The notes under the pieces were generated by a model. The model worked only from the letters and a program-made list of their open reading frames with translations. It was not told the origin of the DNA and did not search any database. A DNA stretch of 64,000 nt from the NCBI GenBank assembly GCA_902790635.1, contig CADASN010000003.1, positions 62,001 to 126,000 on the forward strand. The letters are read 5' to 3'. Position 1 is the first letter of the stretch, and each line of letters opens with the position of its first letter. Source of the DNA: an uncultured Bacteroidia bacterium. GTDB taxonomy: Bacteria > Bacteroidota > Bacteroidia > Bacteroidales > UBA932. Positions 25,010 to 36,213 of the stretch are shown here, in pieces. The translations under genes and the position numbers were made by a program.

Positions 25010-25569
25010 CAGCTGTAGTAATTGATTTTGTCCCGGGCTTCACCGTAGAGGTGCGTAAGCTGTTCGCCCAGCGGTCCCAGGAGGTCTTCGATTTTCGGGA
25101 GGACGGGCTCCTGCCCGCTGCGGGGCAGGACGAAAAGGTGCTCGCGCATCAGCGCATAAACGGCATCGTAGCGGAGGCCTTTGTCGTGGAGATACTCCAC
25201 GGCGGCATTGTTCTCGGAACGGAGCAGGGCCAGCAGGAAGTGGGAGGAGAGGATCTCGAACTGGTCATGCTTGAGCGCTTCGTAGGCGGAAGCGCTCAGC
25301 AGGGCCGCGGCTGCCCGGGTCGGGCGGACCAGCGCCTGGTCGTGCCAGGGGACGGCCTGGTCGGAGAAAACGCGCGCGTCGATGGCTTCCTTGAAATCTT
25401 CGAGGCCGACGCCGCAGGCCGCCAGGGCCCGGCAGGCATTGTTGTCCCGGTGGCGCAGGAGCCCGAGCACGATGTGGTCGGCCCCGATGCCGTAGCAGCC
25501 GGTGCGCATGGCCTCATCCCGGGCGTATCCGAGGATGGTGAGCAGCTCCTGCGAGAACTTGATCTTCAT
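25009..25569 (-). CDS. Stand-alone Clp N-domain protein
   Basis: A 186-residue protein made of two Clp_N repeats, as at the N-terminus of ClpA and ClpC (FSQELLTILGYARDEAMRTG, then IGADHIVLGLLRHRDNNACR; second repeat ILSSHFLLALLRSENNAAVEY). There is no AAA+ module. Such proteins may bind substrates or adaptors of Clp proteases, as ClpS partners or competitors do. It is divergent from gyrA and is translationally coupled to the hydrolase gene. Confidence 0.85.
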   Translation of the reverse strand: MKIKFSQELLTILGYARDEAMRTGCYGIGADHIVLGLLRHRDNNACRALAACGVGLEDFKEAIDARVFSDQAVPWHDQALVRPTRAAAALLSASAYEALKHDQFEILSSHFLLALLRSENNAAVEYLHDKGLRYDAVYALMREHLFVLPRSGQEPVLPKIEDLLGPLGEQLTHLYGEARDKINYYS

Positions 25570-25585
25570 CGTGCTGAAATATGGA

Positions 25586-25624
25586 CAAAAATAGCAAATA
25601 AATCGGATTTTTATGTTAAATTTG
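25586..25624. promoter_or_regulatory. Divergent promoters of clp-N operon and gyrA
   Basis: Minus-strand TATTTTTG (25593 to 25586) and plus-strand TAAATTTG (25617-25624) are both good -7 boxes, 17 and 25 bases respectively from their start codons. Confidence 0.6.
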
Positions 25625-25648
25625 CGTGTTTAAGAATATTGTGTTTTT

Positions 25649-28189
25649 ATGGATAGTGAGGTTAAGAATCCTGAAGAAATCCAGGAGTCAGTGACAGGGA
25701 TAATCGAACCGGTTGAAATCGACCATGAGATGCGTACCGCGTACATCGACTATTCGATGTCCGTGATTGTTTCGCGTGCCCTCCCGGATGCCCGGGACGG
25801 CCTGAAGCCCGTACAGCGGAGGGTCCTTTTCGGCATGGACGGACTGGGCTTGAACTATGGCGGACAGACCAAGAAATCCGCCCGTATCGTGGGCGAGGTG
25901 CTCGGCAAGTTCCACCCGCACGGTGACTCCAGCGTATACGATGCCATGGCCCGCCTGGCACAGCCTTGGAACCAGCGGTATCCCCTGGTCTACGGTCAGG
26001 GCAACTTCGGCTCGATGGACGGCGACCCCGTGGCCGCCATGCGATATACGGAAGCCAAATTGGAAAAGATGACGGAGGACGTCCTCGCCGATCTCGACAA
26101 GGATACCGTCGACATGACGCTCAATTTCGACGACTCCCTGCAGGAGCCGACCGTGCTGCCGACGAAGTTCCCCCTGCTGCTGCTCAACGGCTCCTCCGGC
26201 ATCGCCGTCGGTATGGCCACGAACATGGCGCCGCACAACCTCGGCGAGGTGTGCGATGCGATCTGCGCCTATATCGATGATCCGGAGATCACGACCGAGG
26301 GCCTGATGCAGTACATCCAGGGCCCGGACTTCCCGACCGGAGGCATCATCATGGGCCGCCAGGGCATCATCGATGCCTACAATACCGGCCGCGGCCGCGT
26401 GGTGATCCGCGCCAAGACCGAGATCGAGGAGGGCGAGAACGGCCGCGAGACCATCGTCGTGACCGAGGTCCCCTACATGGTCAACAAGGCCGACATGCTG
26501 TCCCGCATCAGCGAGATGGTGCATGAGAAGAAAATCGAAGGCATCTCGGATATCCGCGAGCTGACCAACCGCGAAGGCATCCGCATCGAATTCGTCGTCA
26601 AGAAGGAAGCCAACGCCAACGTGGTCCTCAATACCCTGTTCAAATACACGGCGCTGCAGAGCAGCTTCTCCATCAACAACGTAGCCCTGGTAGGCGGACG
26701 TCCGCGTACGCTGTCCCTCAAGGACATGCTGAAGACTTTCGTGGACTTCCGGCACGAGGTGGTGGTCCGCCGGACCCGCTTCGACCTGGACAAGGCACTC
26801 CGCCGCGCCCACATCCTCGAAGGCCTGCTCAAGGCAATCGACGTGATCGACGAGATCATCGCGATCATCCGCGCCTCCCGCAGTGCCGACGAAGCCAAGG
26901 CCGGCATCATGTCCGCCTTCGGTTTCGATGACGTCCAGGCCACGGCGATCGTGGAGATGCGCCTGCGCCAGCTCACCGGACTCGAGCGCGAGAAGCTCCA
27001 GGCCGAGTACGACGAACTCGAGCGCTTCATCGCCCGCTGCCGCGAGATCCTCGCCAGCGACTACGAGCAGCTCGCCATCGTCAAGCGCGAGACCGAGGAG
27101 CTCAAGGCCCGCTACGGCGATCCCCGCCGCACCGAGATCACCCTGTCCGAGGACGAATTCAATCCGGAAGACTTCTATGCCGACGAGGATGTCGTGATCA
27201 CGATCTCCCATCTCGGCTATATCAAGCGCACCCCGCTGACCGAGTTCCGCACCCAGGCCCGCGGCGGCGTAGGCAAGAAAGCCAGCGCGACGCGCGACGA
27301 GGACTTCATCGAGCATATCTACGTGGCTAACATGCATTCCACGATGCTCTTCTTCACGGACAAGGGCATGTGCTACCGCCTCAAGGTATATGAATTGCCG
27401 GAAGGCTCCCGGACCTCCAAGGGCCGGGCAGTCCAGAACCTGCTCTCCATCGACCCGGAGGACCGGATCAAGACCTACCTCAACGCCCGCTCGATCGAAG
27501 ATCCCGCGTACACGGACAACCATTTCGTGACGCTGATCACCAAGCGCGGCGTCATCAAGAAGACCAACCTGACGGAGTACTCCAACAAGCGGAGCCGCAA
27601 CAAGGGCATTATCGCCATCAACATCCGCGAGGGAGACGAACTGCTCGACGCGTTGCTGACCGATGGCGGACATGAGATCATGATCGCTGCCCGGAACGGC
27701 CGCTGCTGCCGCTTCAAGGAGGACGAAGTCCGCTCGCTTGGGCGCAATTCCTCCGGTGTGCGCGGTATCAGCATCGAGGATGACGACGAGGTGATCGGCG
27801 CCAACTCCTGCAACCCGCAGGCGGAGGATGCTTCTGCCCATACCATCCTGGTAGTCAGCGAGAACGGTTATGGAAAACGCTCCGATCCGCAGGAGTACCG
27901 CCTGACCTCCCGCGGAGCCAAGGGCGTGAAGACGATCAACATCACCGACAAAACTGGCCCGCTTGTTGCAATCAAGAGCGTGACGGAGGACAATGATCTG
28001 ATGATTATTACCAAATCCGGCCTGACCATCAGGATGGCCGTATCCGACATCCGGGTAGCCGGCAGGGCCACCCAGGGTGTGAGACTGATCAACATCCGGG
28101 AAGGAGATGCCATCGCCGCCGTGTCGCCTGTCGCCAAGGCGGAGGAGGAGATCCCGGAGGAAACTACTGAAGCGGAAGAAACCGCATAA
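25649..28189 (+). CDS. gyrA: DNA gyrase subunit A
   Basis: Breakage-reunion subunit of gyrase, 846 residues. The active-site Tyr133 lies in AAMRYTE. The quinolone-resistance region reads [10 protein letters not shown] with Ser94 and Asp98 at the positions of E. coli Ser83 and Asp87, so the sequence looks wild type for quinolone sensitivity. The GyrA box, needed for DNA wrapping, reads QARGGVG instead of QRRGGKG. Six beta-pinwheel blades follow, and the tail is acidic ([15 protein letters not shown]). It is followed by a TPR gene, as is usual in the phylum. Confidence 0.97.
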   Translation: MDSEVKNPEEIQESVTGIIEPVEIDHEMRTAYIDYSMSVIVSRALPDARDGLKPVQRRVLFGMDGLGLNYGGQTKKSARIVGEVLGKFHPHGDSSVYDAMARLAQPWNQRYPLVYGQGNFGSMDGDPVAAMRYTEAKLEKMTEDVLADLDKDTVDMTLNFDDSLQEPTVLPTKFPLLLLNGSSGIAVGMATNMAPHNLGEVCDAICAYIDDPEITTEGLMQYIQGPDFPTGGIIMGRQGIIDAYNTGRGRVVIRAKTEIEEGENGRETIVVTEVPYMVNKADMLSRISEMVHEKKIEGISDIRELTNREGIRIEFVVKKEANANVVLNTLFKYTALQSSFSINNVALVGGRPRTLSLKDMLKTFVDFRHEVVVRRTRFDLDKALRRAHILEGLLKAIDVIDEIIAIIRASRSADEAKAGIMSAFGFDDVQATAIVEMRLRQLTGLEREKLQAEYDELERFIARCREILASDYEQLAIVKRETEELKARYGDPRRTEITLSEDEFNPEDFYADEDVVITISHLGYIKRTPLTEFRTQARGGVGKKASATRDEDFIEHIYVANMHSTMLFFTDKGMCYRLKVYELPEGSRTSKGRAVQNLLSIDPEDRIKTYLNARSIEDPAYTDNHFVTLITKRGVIKKTNLTEYSNKRSRNKGIIAINIREGDELLDALLTDGGHEIMIAARNGRCCRFKEDEVRSLGRNSSGVRGISIEDDDEVIGANSCNPQAEDASAHTILVVSENGYGKRSDPQEYRLTSRGAKGVKTINITDKTGPLVAIKSVTEDNDLMIITKSGLTIRMAVSDIRVAGRATQGVRLINIREGDAIAAVSPVAKAEEEIPEETTEAEETA

Positions 28190-28222
28190 TTGATTTAATT
28201 TTAACTATTTACAAATAACCCA

Positions 28223-29536
28223 ATGAAAAAGATTTTTGCAATCATCGCAATCGCTGCCTCCATGTTCGCAGTGAATGCACAGGCGCAGAACAAGAGCATC
28301 GCAGCGGCCAAGTCCGCTGTCGAGAAGGCTTTTGCCGCTACGGAAAATGCGAAGCAGAACACCAAGACCGCCACGTGGCTCAAGTATGGCCAGGCCCTGA
28401 TGGATGCGTACAACGCTCCGGCCGGCAATGTCTGGGTGGGCATGTCCGCACAGGAACTGCAGGTCCTTTCCGCCGGTGAGCGCCCGACGTCCGAGACCCA
28501 GGTCGAGGTGGGTGGCGAGCCGATGCTCAAGCAGACCTATGCCAACAAGAACTACTACTTCAACCAGGCCGGCCAGCTCGCCGTCATCGAGGTGACCCAG
28601 CCGGTGGTGGAGAACGCCCTGGACAAGGCTGTCGAGGCTTATGCCAAGGCCGCGGAACTGGATCCGAAGGGCCAGAAGACCAAGGAGATCGCCACTGCCC
28701 TGGAGACCATCAACACCAAGTACACGGATGAGGCTTACAACGCCTACACGATGGGCAAGTATGCCGACGCTTCCGTCCTCTTTGAGAAAGCTGCCAAGGC
28801 TGCCGGCACCGCTCCGCTGAGCCAGATCGACACCAACGCCATCTACAACGCCGGCCATACCGCCTGGGCTGCCCAGCAGTTCGACCGCGCCAAGGGTTCC
28901 TTCGAGCAGTGCCTGAAGCTCGGCTACCTCAACAAGGGCGAGACCTATGCCAAACTGGCTGACATCGCCGACCGTCTGGGCGACAAGGCTGCTGCCAAGA
29001 AGTACCTGGAGGAAGGTACTGCGAAATTCCCGGAGAGCGAGAGCCTGCTGATCGGCCTGATCAACTACTACATCTCCAGCGGCGAGAACGCCGAGCAGCT
29101 CTTCGACCTCTTCAAGAAAGCGCAGGCTGCCGAGCCGAACAATGCCTCCCTGTACTATGTCGAGGGCAACGCCCGCAAGCAGCTCAAGCAGGACCAGGAA
29201 GCGCTTGCCGCTTACGACAAGGCCTGCCAGGTCAACCCGAACTACGAGTGGGGCTATATCGGCAAGGGCATCCAGCTTTATGACATGGCCGTGGATCTCC
29301 AGGACAAGGCTTCCCAGGAGATGAACGACGCCAAGTACATGGCCCTCATGGGTGAGTTCGAGAAGGCGCTCAAGGGCTGCATCGAGCCGTTCGAGAAGGG
29401 CTTCGAGCTGTCCAGCGACCCGGAGGTCAAGCGCAGCATCGCCGAGTACCTCAAGAACGCCTGCTTCCGCTTCCGCAGCGAGGGCGAAGAGTATCAGGCC
29501 AAGTACGACAAGTACACCGCCGCGGCCAGCGAGTAG
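28223..29536 (+). CDS. Exported tetratricopeptide-repeat protein
   Basis: A 437-residue protein with a signal peptide (KKIFAIIAIAASMFAVNAQAQ) and multiple TPR units: about 130-175 (VENALDKAVEAYAKAAELDP), 180-215, 225-260 (WAAQQFDRAKGSFEQCLKLG), 300-345 (YYVEGNARKQLKQDQEALAA) and 350-420. It is likely a periplasmic scaffold. Position directly after gyrA is conserved in Bacteroidota, but no function is established. It ends 4 bases before the stop of a convergent gene, with no visible terminator. Confidence 0.85.
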   Translation: MKKIFAIIAIAASMFAVNAQAQNKSIAAAKSAVEKAFAATENAKQNTKTATWLKYGQALMDAYNAPAGNVWVGMSAQELQVLSAGERPTSETQVEVGGEPMLKQTYANKNYYFNQAGQLAVIEVTQPVVENALDKAVEAYAKAAELDPKGQKTKEIATALETINTKYTDEAYNAYTMGKYADASVLFEKAAKAAGTAPLSQIDTNAIYNAGHTAWAAQQFDRAKGSFEQCLKLGYLNKGETYAKLADIADRLGDKAAAKKYLEEGTAKFPESESLLIGLINYYISSGENAEQLFDLFKKAQAAEPNNASLYYVEGNARKQLKQDQEALAAYDKACQVNPNYEWGYIGKGIQLYDMAVDLQDKASQEMNDAKYMALMGEFEKALKGCIEPFEKGFELSSDPEVKRSIAEYLKNACFRFRSEGEEYQAKYDKYTAAASE

Positions 29537-29540
29537 CCGG

Positions 29541-30662
29541 TCAATCCTCGATCCCGCACGTCTCCTTGACGCGCTGCCAGGTCGAGATCATCTCATCGAA
29601 ATCTTCTGGAGTGAGCCAATCGTCCCGACGGTTGGCCCACTCTTTTACAAACAGGCTGGCATAACTGTCGGGCAGCAGGCGTTCGGGCAGGGTGCACCAC
29701 AGAAAGCGGAGCTCCGGCTCCAGCATGCCGTATCTCCCGCTGACAGGGTCATGGACGAAGCGGAGCGTGGCGGCGAGACCCAGGCGCGAATTGATGATGC
29801 TCATGTTGGATATGGCGTTGCCGAGGGAATAGATGACCGGTACGCCCTGGATGTGGGTCGTGTCCTGGACGACATGCGGGTGCGAACCCACGATGGCGTC
29901 CACGCCCTCGCTGACGAGCCACTCCGCCCAGCCCTGCTGGCTGGCGTCGTGCTGCAGGTGGTATTCCGTGCCCCAGTGGGGCAGGGCAATCACGAAATCG
30001 GCGCCCCGGTCGCGGGCGCGGCGGATGGCCGCGGAGATTTCTTCCTTGCGCATGTAGTTGATTCTCGGCCAAGTCGAATCCCTTCCGGAATTGGTCCCGT
30101 AGGTGAAATTGACCAGCGCGATGCGGATTCCGTGCTTGAAGAGGAGAAGCGGGTAGGTGTCGTCCAGCTCTTCCGGGTTCCGGGCCGCTCCCGTCTGGAG
30201 GACGCCGAGCGAGTCGCGGATCTGCCCATAGACATCGAGGGTGCGCTGCAGTCCCCGGGACCCCCGGTCGAGGACATGGTTGTTGCCGGTCAGGAACACG
30301 TCGATGCCGCAGTCATCCCCCGCATACCAGGCGTAGTAGTCCGGCGTGGAAAAGACCGGATAGCCGGCGTAGGGCTCCCCGCCGAGCGGGAACTCCAGAT
30401 TGGCGACGGCGAAGTCGGCCGCCCGCAGCGCCGGGGCGATCCGCTCCAGGAAGGGATGGTGGTCGCGCTCCAGCTGCTTGGCATGCATCATCACGTCCCC
30501 GATGATGATGACACTGACCGTGTCGGGCGCGTTCCGGAGGGCTTTCGGGAACGGGATTTGATATTGATCGGTGAAACAGGAATAGCAGAATCGCGGTTGG
30601 GCTCCAAGGCTCAGGCAGATCAGGAGCGGTAGCACGAGGGATATCAGGCGGGTCTGTCTCAT
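29541..30662 (-). CDS. CapA-family protein (poly-gamma-glutamate synthesis-type metallophosphatase fold)
   Basis: Exported 373-residue protein with a signal peptide (LISLVLPLLICLSLGAQ) and a PGA_cap calcineurin-like domain. Motifs in order: VIIIGDVMMHAKQ, VANLEFPLGG, FLTGNNHVLDRG, HWGTEYHLQ and IVGSHPHVVQ, which supply the metal-binding Asp, Asn and His residues. Relatives take part in poly-gamma-glutamate capsule export or act as envelope phosphatases or peptidoglycan-linked enzymes; no cap genes are nearby, so the role is open. The start at 30662 fits the -7 box at 30679 to 30672. Confidence 0.88.
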   Translation of the reverse strand: MRQTRLISLVLPLLICLSLGAQPRFCYSCFTDQYQIPFPKALRNAPDTVSVIIIGDVMMHAKQLERDHHPFLERIAPALRAADFAVANLEFPLGGEPYAGYPVFSTPDYYAWYAGDDCGIDVFLTGNNHVLDRGSRGLQRTLDVYGQIRDSLGVLQTGAARNPEELDDTYPLLLFKHGIRIALVNFTYGTNSGRDSTWPRINYMRKEEISAAIRRARDRGADFVIALPHWGTEYHLQHDASQQGWAEWLVSEGVDAIVGSHPHVVQDTTHIQGVPVIYSLGNAISNMSIINSRLGLAATLRFVHDPVSGRYGMLEPELRFLWCTLPERLLPDSYASLFVKEWANRRDDWLTPEDFDEMISTWQRVKETCGIED

Positions 30663-30671
30663 AGAATTGTG

Positions 30672-30697
30672 CAAATATAAGACTTTTTGTATTTTTG
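30672..30697. promoter_or_regulatory. Divergent promoters of capA-like gene and SPOR operon
   Basis: Minus-strand TATATTTG (30679 to 30672) lies 9 bases from its ATG; plus-strand TATTTTTG (30690-30697) lies 10 bases from the ATG at 30708. Both leaders are very short. Confidence 0.6.
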
Positions 30698-30707
30698 TAA
30701 GATAATT

Positions 30708-31223
30708 ATGAGAAAAGCAATTGTAATCATGGCGCTCGCCGCCTCGGTCTGCCTGCTGGGAGGATGCGATTTCTTCCGCCAGCTGGCCGGCCGTCCCACG
30801 TCGCAGGACATCGAAGCCAAGCGGTTGCAGATCGAGCGGGAGGCGGAGGAGCACCAGCGGCAGCTGGATTCCCTCCAAATCGTACAGAAGCAGGTCTCCG
30901 ACTCCCTGGCTACCCTGGATTCCCTGCGCAATGACAATGAGACCCTCATCTCCACCAAGCAGCTGGGTACGAGCGGGAAGTACAATCTCCCGTACCGCTA
31001 CTATGTGATGATCGGCTCATTCGGCTACCCGGAGAATGCCCAGCGGCAGGCCGCCAAGGCGGAAAAGGCCGGATATCCCGCGACCATGATCCCGTTCAAG
31101 AACGGTTTCACCTCGGTCGCGATCTGCCCTTCCAACAGCCTGTCAGAAGTCTATGCTTCTTTGAAAAAGCTCCGTTCGGAGGCGTTCTGCCCCCTGGATG
31201 CCTGGATTCTCAACAACGAATAA
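30708..31223 (+). CDS. SPOR-domain lipoprotein
   Basis: Lipoprotein of 171 residues (lipobox LGGC) with a coiled-coil linker (about 40-85, rich in Glu, Gln and Leu: IEREAEEHQRQLDSLQ) and a C-terminal SPOR domain (about 98-171; YRYYVMIGSFGYPENAQRQA). SPOR domains bind septal glycan strands stripped of stem peptides, so it probably localises to the division site. It is the first gene of a run that continues through the M28-like/TonB fusion and leuS. The start at 30708 is supported by the -7 box 10 bases upstream. Confidence 0.88.
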   Translation: MRKAIVIMALAASVCLLGGCDFFRQLAGRPTSQDIEAKRLQIEREAEEHQRQLDSLQIVQKQVSDSLATLDSLRNDNETLISTKQLGTSGKYNLPYRYYVMIGSFGYPENAQRQAAKAEKAGYPATMIPFKNGFTSVAICPSNSLSEVYASLKKLRSEAFCPLDAWILNNE

Positions 31224-31226
31224 CGC

Positions 31227-32558
31227 ATGAAGAGGATCCTGTTCTGCCTGCCGTTCCTGCTGTGCACCCTGGCCGCCAGCGGCCAGTTCCGTCCCACGTA
31301 TTCTTCGCTGACCGACAGCGAAGCCGTGATGGCCATGAAGGAGCAGGTCGGATTCCTGGCCTCCGCGGCCCTCGAAGGCCGCGCAGCCGGCTCTGAAGGG
31401 GAGTATGAGGCAGCGGCCTATCTCTCGGAGGTTTTCGCCTCCTATGGGCTGGAAATGCTCAGCGGGGCTGACGGAGAGCGTTTCGGCATGAAGCAGGCCA
31501 GCGGCGACACGCTGACCTCCCGCAATGTGATTGCTTATATTCCGGGTTATGACCCGACCCTCCGCTCCCGCTATATCGTGATCGGCGCGCGGCTGGACAA
31601 CCTCGGCCGCTTGGACTATACGGTCGACGGGGAGCGCCGGGAGAGAATCTTCTACGGGGCGAACGGCAATGCCTCCGGGCTCGCCGTCCTCACGCAGCTG
31701 GCCCGGATGCTGTCCACCAACAGCGTGCTGCTCAAGCGCTCCGTCATCATTGCCGCCTTCGGGTCTTCCCTCCAGTCCGGTGCCGGTGCCTGGTACTTCC
31801 TGAACCGCTCTTTCGCCGGAGCGGACCGGATCGATGCGATGATCAACCTGGACATGCTCGGGACCGGTTCGAACGGGTTCTATGCCTACACGGCCTCGAA
31901 TCCGGACTTGAACCACCTGCTGGAAGCTGTCAACAATACGCTCCAGCCGGTCCGGCCGGAGACGGTCTCGCTGGAACCGGTATCCTCCGACCACCGGATT
32001 TTCTACGACCGGGAGATTCCTGCCGTCCTGTTTACGACCGGGATGTACCCGGAATACAACTCCGAGCGCGATACCGCCTCTATTCTCGAATACGACGGGA
32101 TGGAGCGCGAGCTGGAATATCTCTATAACTTCACGCTTGCCCTGGTCAACGGCCGCGCGCCGGAGTTCCGCAAGGAAAACGACAAGGACGAACGGCGTGA
32201 CGGACTGGACCCGGATGTGGTCTCGTTCTATGACTGCGATGTCCGTCCGCGCTTCTTCCGCTCCGACAATCCGGCCGACTTCCTCAGCAAGTGGGTGTAC
32301 ACCTATCTCCGCTATCCGGAATCGGCGGTGGAGGAAGGTGTGCAGGGTCGCGTCCAGGTCGATTTCGTCATCAACGAAAAAGGCAAGGTGCAGGATGTGC
32401 GGGTGACCCGCAGCCTGGATCCCCGGCTGGACGCGGAGGCTGTCCGCGTGATCAGCGCCTCGCCGGACTGGAAGCCCGGCATCCTGCGCGGGAAGAAAGT
32501 GAAGGCGGCCCTGTCGCTGTATGTGGAATTCAGATTGGAAAAAAGGAAAAAACGATAG
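31227..32558 (+). CDS. Degenerate M28-peptidase-fold protein fused to a TonB C-terminal domain
   Basis: Exported 443-residue protein with a signal peptide ending at about residue 19 (AASGQ), an M28 aminopeptidase-like domain (about 30-310), a linker, and a TonB_C domain (355-437; [19 protein letters not shown], then [17 protein letters not shown]). The metal-site motifs are recognisable but mutated: GARLDNLG (Arg122 for His), GANGNASG (Gly147 for Asp), FGSSLQSG (Ser181 and Leu182 for the Glu pair), and PEYNSERD (Asn278 for His). Only Asp209 in INLDMLG remains. It is therefore probably a non-catalytic binder. It follows the SPOR gene by 3 bases and precedes leuS by 2. Confidence 0.85.
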   Translation: MKRILFCLPFLLCTLAASGQFRPTYSSLTDSEAVMAMKEQVGFLASAALEGRAAGSEGEYEAAAYLSEVFASYGLEMLSGADGERFGMKQASGDTLTSRNVIAYIPGYDPTLRSRYIVIGARLDNLGRLDYTVDGERRERIFYGANGNASGLAVLTQLARMLSTNSVLLKRSVIIAAFGSSLQSGAGAWYFLNRSFAGADRIDAMINLDMLGTGSNGFYAYTASNPDLNHLLEAVNNTLQPVRPETVSLEPVSSDHRIFYDREIPAVLFTTGMYPEYNSERDTASILEYDGMERELEYLYNFTLALVNGRAPEFRKENDKDERRDGLDPDVVSFYDCDVRPRFFRSDNPADFLSKWVYTYLRYPESAVEEGVQGRVQVDFVINEKGKVQDVRVTRSLDPRLDAEAVRVISASPDWKPGILRGKKVKAALSLYVEFRLEKRKKR

Positions 32559-32560
32559 CA

Positions 32561-35296
32561 ATGGACTACGATTTCAAATCGATTGAAAGCAAATGGCAGG
32601 CCTGGTGGGCGGCCAACAAGACATTCCGGGTGGTCGAAGACCCCTCCAAACCCAAGTATTACGTACTGGACATGTTCCCGTATCCGTCCGGCGCCGGACT
32701 GCACGTGGGACATCCGCTGGGCTATATCGCCAGTGACATCTTCTCGCGTTACAAGCGCCTCAAGGGCTTCAATGTCCTGCATCCGATGGGCTATGATGCA
32801 TTCGGCCTGCCGGCCGAGCAATATGCCATCCAGACCGGACAGCATCCGGAGGTGACGACGGACAAGAATGTGGCCCGCTACCGCGAGCAGCTGGACCGGA
32901 TCGGCTTCTCCTATGACTGGGACCGCGAGGTGCGTACCTGCGATCCGGCCTACTATAAGTGGACGCAGTGGGCTTTCCTGCAGATGTTCAGCAGCTGGTA
33001 TGATCCGGAACTGGGCAAGGCGCGTCCGATCGAGGAGCTGGTGCGCAAGTTCGAGACCACGGGCTACGGCGACGTGACGCCGAAGCAGTGGGCTGCCGCA
33101 TCGGAGAAAGAGAAATCCGATATCCTGATGGGCTACCGCATTGCTTACCAGGGCGAAACTTCCGTCAACTGGTGCGAAGGTCTCGGGACCGTGCTCGCCA
33201 ACGATGAAGTCAAGGACGGACTGAGCGTCCGCGGCGGCTTCCCGGTGGAGCAGAAGAAGATGACGCAGTGGCAATTGCGCGTGTCCGCCTATGCGGGCCG
33301 CCTGCTGGATTCGTTGGAGAACCTGGACTGGACGGATTCGCTCAAGGAGATGCAGCGCAACTGGATCGGCCGTTCCGAAGGCACGGAGATGGTCTTCAAC
33401 ACCCTGTGCGACGGCCGCGAGATGCCGATCACGATTTTCACTACGCGTGCGGACACGATCTACGGCGTGACCTTCATGGTCCTGGCTCCGGAGAGCGAGC
33501 TGGTGCCGCTGCTGACGGCGGCTGACCGCAAGGCCGAAGTGGATGAGTATCTCAAATATGTCAAGAAAAAGACGGAGCGCGAGCGTATCGCGGAGACGCG
33601 GACGGTTACGGGCGTATTCTCCGGCGCATACGGTATCAATCCTGTCACGGGCGAAAAAGTGCCCATCTGGATTTCCGAGTACGTACTGGCCGGCTATGGG
33701 ACCGGCGCCATCATGGCGGTGCCCGCCCACGACAGCCGGGACTATGTGTTCGCGAAGAAATACGGCCTGCCGATCATCCCGCTGATCGAGGGCTGCGATG
33801 TGTCCGAAGAGAGTTTTGACGCCAAGGACGGCGTGATGTGCAATTCCGGATTCCTGAACGGGATGACGGTGAAGCAGGCCATCGAAGCCGCCAAGGATTA
33901 TGTCGAAGCGCACGGATTGGGTCGCCGCAAGACCAACTATCGCCTGCGCGACGCTATTTTCTCGCGCCAGCGTTACTGGGGTGAGCCGTTCCCCATCTAT
34001 TACAAGCATGGCATCCCGACACCCCTGCCGCACGGTGAACTGCCGCTCCGCCTCCCGGAGATCAGTTCGTTCAAGCCGTCCCCGGACGGCGAACCGCCTC
34101 TCGCACGCGCCAAGGACTGGACCTGGAAGGGCTGGCCGCTGGAGAAGAGCACCATGCCGGGATTCGCCGGATCCAGCGCCTACTATCTCCGCTACATGGA
34201 TCCGCACAACGACCAGGCGCTCGTGAGTCGCGATGCGGACACGTACTGGCGCAATGTGGACCTGTACATCGGCGGCACGGAGCATGCGACGGGGCACTTG
34301 ATCTATTCCCGCTTCTGGAACAAGGTCCTCTACGACCTCGGCTATGTCTGCGAGGATGAGCCTTTCCGCAAGCTGATCAACCAGGGCATGATCCAGGGCC
34401 GCTCCAACTTCGTGTACCGCATCGTGGGGACCAATACCTTCGTCTCCCTCGGACTCAAGGACCAGTATGAGACCACGGAGATCCACGTGGATATCAACCT
34501 CGTGCGGAACGACCGCCTGGACCTCGAGGGCTTCCGCCGCTGGCGTCCTGATTTCGCGGATGCGGAATTCATCCTCGAAGACGGGGAATACATCTGCGGC
34601 TGGGCTGTCGAGAAGATGAGCAAGTCGATGTACAATGTCGTCAATCCGGACGACATCTGCGATACCTATGGAGCTGATACCCTCCGCCTCTACGAGATGT
34701 TCCTGGGCCCCCTGGAGCAGAGCAAGCCCTGGGATACCAAGGGCATTGACGGCGTGGCCCGATTCCTCAAGAAGTTCTGGCGTCTCTACACCGACCGCGA
34801 TGGCTTCATCGTGACGGACGGGAAGGCGACGGCCGAGGAGCTCAAGGCCCTGCACAAGCTGATCGGCAAGGAGCAGGAAGACATTGAGAATTTCTCGTTC
34901 AATACGACCATCAGCGCCTTCATGATCGCCGTCAATGACCTCTCTGCGATGAATTGTCACAAGCGGGAGATCCTGGAGCCGCTCTGCGTGCTGCTGTCCC
35001 CGTTTGCCCCGCATATTTCCGAAGAACTCTGGCACCTGCTCGGACATGAGGAGAGCATCACGGGAGCCAAGTTCCCGGAATATGTCGCCGCGTACACGGT
35101 GGAGGACAGCGTGACTTATCCTGTCCAGTTCAACGGCAAGATGCGTTTCACCGTGGACCTGCCCAAGAGCGCTTCCCCTGCAGAAGTCGAGACGGCCGTC
35201 CGCGCGATGGAGCAGACCGCCAAATGGGTGGGTGACAAGTCGATCGCCAAGGTGGTGGTCGTTCCCGGCAGGATTATCAACATCGTCGTGAAATGA
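32561..35296 (+). CDS. leuS: Leucyl-tRNA synthetase
   Basis: Class I synthetase of 911 residues that charges tRNA-Leu. The HIGH-type motif is HVGH within [14 protein letters not shown] near the N-terminus, KMSKS occurs in [13 protein letters not shown], and the CP1 editing domain (about 230-420) contains [16 protein letters not shown] and [16 protein letters not shown], where TTRADT and the Asp of HDSRD are the usual editing residues. A long insertion before KMSKS (about 600-680) is normal for the phylum. The start at 32561 follows the upstream stop by 2 bases; its own stop overlaps the next ATG (ATGA). Confidence 0.97.
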   Translation: MDYDFKSIESKWQAWWAANKTFRVVEDPSKPKYYVLDMFPYPSGAGLHVGHPLGYIASDIFSRYKRLKGFNVLHPMGYDAFGLPAEQYAIQTGQHPEVTTDKNVARYREQLDRIGFSYDWDREVRTCDPAYYKWTQWAFLQMFSSWYDPELGKARPIEELVRKFETTGYGDVTPKQWAAASEKEKSDILMGYRIAYQGETSVNWCEGLGTVLANDEVKDGLSVRGGFPVEQKKMTQWQLRVSAYAGRLLDSLENLDWTDSLKEMQRNWIGRSEGTEMVFNTLCDGREMPITIFTTRADTIYGVTFMVLAPESELVPLLTAADRKAEVDEYLKYVKKKTERERIAETRTVTGVFSGAYGINPVTGEKVPIWISEYVLAGYGTGAIMAVPAHDSRDYVFAKKYGLPIIPLIEGCDVSEESFDAKDGVMCNSGFLNGMTVKQAIEAAKDYVEAHGLGRRKTNYRLRDAIFSRQRYWGEPFPIYYKHGIPTPLPHGELPLRLPEISSFKPSPDGEPPLARAKDWTWKGWPLEKSTMPGFAGSSAYYLRYMDPHNDQALVSRDADTYWRNVDLYIGGTEHATGHLIYSRFWNKVLYDLGYVCEDEPFRKLINQGMIQGRSNFVYRIVGTNTFVSLGLKDQYETTEIHVDINLVRNDRLDLEGFRRWRPDFADAEFILEDGEYICGWAVEKMSKSMYNVVNPDDICDTYGADTLRLYEMFLGPLEQSKPWDTKGIDGVARFLKKFWRLYTDRDGFIVTDGKATAEELKALHKLIGKEQEDIENFSFNTTISAFMIAVNDLSAMNCHKREILEPLCVLLSPFAPHISEELWHLLGHEESITGAKFPEYVAAYTVEDSVTYPVQFNGKMRFTVDLPKSASPAEVETAVRAMEQTAKWVGDKSIAKVVVVPGRIINIVVK

Positions 35297-36213
35297 CACG
35301 GAATAAGCGACTCCAGCTTGTCTGGGAATATCTGGTGCTGACCCTGGCCTGCTTCATCTTCGCCATGGCCTGGGAGTGCTTCATGATCCCCAACGGGATG
35401 TCGGCGGGCGGAATGATGGGTCTCTGTACCATCATCCAGTATGCGACGGGCGGCTTGATCCAGGCGCAGTATTCCTATATCGCCATCAATGCGCTCCTGA
35501 TCATCGTCGCCGTGATTGCCATGGGGATCGGATTCGGCTTCAAGACCATCTATTGCATCGTCGTATCCTCCCTGGCTATGGAGCTGATCGGCAAGATGGT
35601 GGCCTTGCATGCTGTGCCGGGCTCTTTCTTCTATATGGAAGAACGGGTACTGATTCCGATCGTGGCAGGCCTCTTCGAAGCGGTCGGACTGGGCCTTGTC
35701 CTTCGCTACGGGGGCAGTACGGGCGGGACGGACATCATCGCCCTGATGGTCAACAAGTACTATCCAGTGTCTCTGAGCACGGTCTTCCTGGTGTCGGATG
35801 TCGTGATCTGCGGTCTGTTGCTCGCCCTGCCGGAGAAGAATTTCTCTGACATGTGCTACGGTCTGGAAGAAGTGGTCATCTTCTCGATGGTCATCGACCT
35901 GGTCGTCGGAGGCAAGCGCAGCTCGTACCAGCTGCTGGTGTTCTCGGAGAAATACGACCAGATCGCCGATCACATCATTTTCAAGATGGACCGCGGCGTG
36001 ACGATCCTCAAAGCCCAGGGCTGGTTCACCAAGTCCGAAAAGAACGTCCTGCTGATCCTGATCAACCAGGCCCAGCTGTCGGAACTGTCCCGGGTGATCA
36101 AGGAACTGGATCCCAAGGCATTCATGTCGATCTCTCCCACCCATAACGTCTATGGAGAGGGCTTCGAGGAGATCAAGACCGGCGTTAAACTGAAAAAGAA
36201 AAAAGACTCATAA
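35293..36213 (+). CDS. YitT family membrane protein (first of two)
   Basis: Integral membrane protein of 306 residues with an N-terminal YitT domain (five or six helices) and a C-terminal DUF2179 domain in the cytoplasm (from about 225, [19 protein letters not shown]). The conserved [17 protein letters not shown] segment is present. Function is unknown; transport has been suggested for the family. The start overlaps the leuS stop by four bases and its stop shares one base with the start of a paralog, so all three are co-translated. Confidence 0.88.
   Translation: MTRNKRLQLVWEYLVLTLACFIFAMAWECFMIPNGMSAGGMMGLCTIIQYATGGLIQAQYSYIAINALLIIVAVIAMGIGFGFKTIYCIVVSSLAMELIGKMVALHAVPGSFFYMEERVLIPIVAGLFEAVGLGLVLRYGGSTGGTDIIALMVNKYYPVSLSTVFLVSDVVICGLLLALPEKNFSDMCYGLEEVVIFSMVIDLVVGGKRSSYQLLVFSEKYDQIADHIIFKMDRGVTILKAQGWFTKSEKNVLLILINQAQLSELSRVIKELDPKAFMSISPTHNVYGEGFEEIKTGVKLKKKKDS

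Noticed and set aside
25913..25945. Quinolone-resistance change in gyrA
   Set aside because: The key Ser and Asp positions are both wild type.
32312..35299. Nearly 1000-codon frame antisense to leuS
   Set aside because: leuS has all class I motifs; the antisense frame has none and no promoter.
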